A DNA stretch of 6,378 bases, taken from positions 802,925 through 809,302 of the forward strand of contig CP070725.1 of NCBI GenBank assembly GCA_020350845.1, read 5' to 3'. Below, piece after piece: positions 5,286 to 6,378 of the stretch (position 1 is the first letter of the stretch; each line of letters begins with the position of its first letter). The notes beneath the pieces are model-generated. The model was not told the DNA's origin. It was given only the letters and a program-made list of their open reading frames with translations, and made no database searches. The position numbers and the translations under genes were made by a program. Source of the DNA: Candidatus Bipolaricaulota bacterium (GTDB lineage: Bacteria > Bipolaricaulota > Bipolaricaulia > UBA7950 > UBA9294).

Positions 5286-6378
5286 GGTGGCCTCCGTCAG
5301 AACGGGTCGTGAGTTCGGTGACGAGCGCCCGAAGGGCGTTCTCCGGGGCCTCACCGAGGTCGAGTCTAAGCAAGCGGCGCCCGGCAGCACACAGCGCACG
5401 GGCATCGCCCAGGGCCTGAGCCGACTTGAGGACGTCGAAGCCGATCGACGTGGCGGGCGAGCCGGCCTCATCGGGGATCGGCACGTCCGTCGCTGCCCGA
5501 CACGTGAGCTGTACGAAGCGTCCGTTCCCACCGTCCCCCTTGTGCAGCTGTCCGGTCGAGTGGAGGAAGCGGGGACCGAACCCGACGGTCGTGGCGCATC
5601 CCGACGCGTCGCGAATCCAGTCCCTCAGTTCCGAGAGCGCCTCACGCACAGGCGGAGAGGATGGCACGTAGGCGTGCACCGCGATGTATGCCCCCTGCTT
5701 CGCGCCAGTGACGAACTCGCGGAGCTCCCTTGTCGAAGCGACGTCCTGCTCGTCTTCCGGGAAGCCGCCCGTCTCGCGGTATACGGAGGTCATCTCTCGC
5801 GCCAACCGCTTGCTCTCCTCCACGTTCGGCTGATCGAACGGGTTGACCCCGAGGACGTGGCCGGCGACCGCGACCGCGAACTCCCAGAGGAAGATCTGCG
5901 CGCCGAGGTGCGTCGCGTCCTCCACGCCGAATCGGAGGACGGGCGCGCCCTGTGCGAGTTCATCGATGGCGGCCACGCCCTCCCCGTCGCCCCGCAGGCG
6001 GATGTCGACGAAGACGCGATCGTTCCCGTAGCACGAGGGATCCCGCAGCGATTCCCCAACCACAGGGACGATGCCGACCCCAGCTTTCCCCGTGCTCTCC
6101 GCGATCAGCTGTTCGACCCAATCGCCGAACGCCGCAATCGGGCGAGAGATTACGAAGGTCAGCTTGTCGCGCCCTTCACAGGCGTGTGCCGCAATCTTGA
6201 TCCCGAGGCGCGCGCCGGGGTTCTCTTCAAGCGCGATCTCCGGGGCACATCGAGCACGCATCGCCGCCGCCGATCGGAGAAGGCGGTCGACATCGACCCC
6301 GTGGATCCCCGAAGGGACGAGACCGTAGTGAGACAGCGACGCGTATCGTCACCAGATCTCCGGATCGTTGAGGAACGT
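5272..6378 (-). CDS. glucose-6-phosphate isomerase domain, probably C-terminal part of a transaldolase/PGI fusion; 5' end outside window and one in-frame TGA
   Basis: PGI interconverts glucose-6-phosphate and fructose-6-phosphate. From the window edge the frame reads TFLNDPEIW, stop, RYASLSHYGLVPSGIHGVD, and then stays open to a TGA at 5272-5274. ESTGKAGVGIVPV and LWEFAVAVAG follow the family. FDQPNVEESK (5809-5838) is PGI signature 2 with Asn in place of Gly/Ala and keeps the catalytic lysine. GFGPRFLHSTGQLHKG (5536-5583) and the C-terminal DVLKSAQALGDARAL resemble the PGI half of bifunctional transaldolase/PGI proteins more than E. coli-type Pgi. The transaldolase half would lie beyond the right edge and is not seen. 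The TGA at 6349-6351 interrupts signature 1. A product starting at ATG 6261 is open (329 residues) but has no Shine-Dalgarno and would lack the N-terminal half of the isomerase fold, so it is unlikely to be active alone. A standalone PGI is the alternative to the fusion. Confidence 0.9.
5291..5295 (-). promoter_or_regulatory. Shine-Dalgarno of rpiA
   Basis: GGAGG on the minus strand, five bases before the ATG at 5285 and inside the PGI coding end. It selects this start over upstream in-frame starts as far as 5531, which would add about 80 Arg/Pro-rich residues unlike the family. Confidence 0.7.
6349..6351 (-). other. in-frame TGA within PGI signature 1
   Basis: The codons are GAG ATC TGG TGA CGA TAC GCG on the minus strand. 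PGI signature 1 has the form acidic/small-x-aliphatic-[GP]-G-R-[FY]-[ST]. The stop therefore replaces the invariant Gly, TGG replaces the preceding Gly/Pro, and Ala replaces Ser/Thr. The active-site Arg (6346-6348) and the Tyr remain. Confidence 0.85.

Noticed and set aside
4471..5312. Plus-strand frames opposite rpiA
   Set aside because: They are shadows of rpiA, whose catalytic motifs and start are clear. No ribosome site or conserved domain is seen on the plus strand.
5272..6261. A complete independent gene starting at ATG 6261
   Set aside because: No Shine-Dalgarno precedes it, and clear PGI homology continues upstream through RYASLSHYGLVP and across the stop. The ATG is most likely an internal Met.
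6349..6351. TGA read as Gly or Trp by an altered genetic code
   Set aside because: TGA is the natural stop of the PGI gene itself and of rpiA and zwf, each at the expected family end, so TGA means stop in this genome.
6300..6351. Selenocysteine at the in-frame TGA
   Set aside because: The position is a structural glycine in relatives, not a Cys or redox site, and I found no convincing SECIS-like hairpin just downstream. A SECIS folding search would settle it.

Overview
The window reads as a piece of chromosome from a high-GC diderm bacterium. Evidence for this is the G/C-rich third codon positions, a lipoprotein signal peptide, a class II bacterial tRNA-Leu and ordinary bacterial sugar-phosphate enzymes. 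I cannot name the phylum from sequence alone. The glucose-6-phosphate isomerase (PGI) is of the kind usually found fused behind transaldolase, which occurs in several environmental high-GC lineages.

The left third (1-2225, plus strand) holds two envelope-type genes. The first is a HEAT-repeat protein whose extreme N-terminus lies off the left edge. After a 239-bp intergenic region with a possible terminator hairpin, a perfect dyad and a weak promoter comes a lipoprotein of 372 residues. It is built around twelve K-L-D units, each encoded by the same octamer AAGCTCGA. It looks like a repeat-amplified, partly coiled-coil surface or periplasmic protein of unknown function.

The right two thirds (2296-6378) are on the minus strand and converge on the lipoprotein gene. 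In transcription order they are: a PGI domain, probably the C-terminal half of a transaldolase/PGI fusion that starts off the right edge; rpiA; zwf; pgl; and, 13 nt after pgl, tRNA-Leu(CAA). All adjacent protein genes overlap (14, 1 and 13 nt), so this is a tightly coupled operon. It covers glucose-6-phosphate to 6-phosphogluconate (zwf, pgl), ribose-5-phosphate/ribulose-5-phosphate exchange (rpiA) and return of carbon to fructose-6-phosphate/glucose-6-phosphate (PGI, probably transaldolase). 6-Phosphogluconate dehydrogenase is not in the window.

The most striking observation is an in-frame TGA at 6349-6351. Homology to the PGI family continues on both sides of it, and it sits exactly on the invariant glycine of the PGI signature, next to the active-site arginine. 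It is a nonsense/pseudogene allele, a sequence error, or a readthrough site. TGA also terminates three genes of the same operon, so a changed genetic code is unlikely.

I see no CRISPR array, insertion sequence, phage gene or defence system here.
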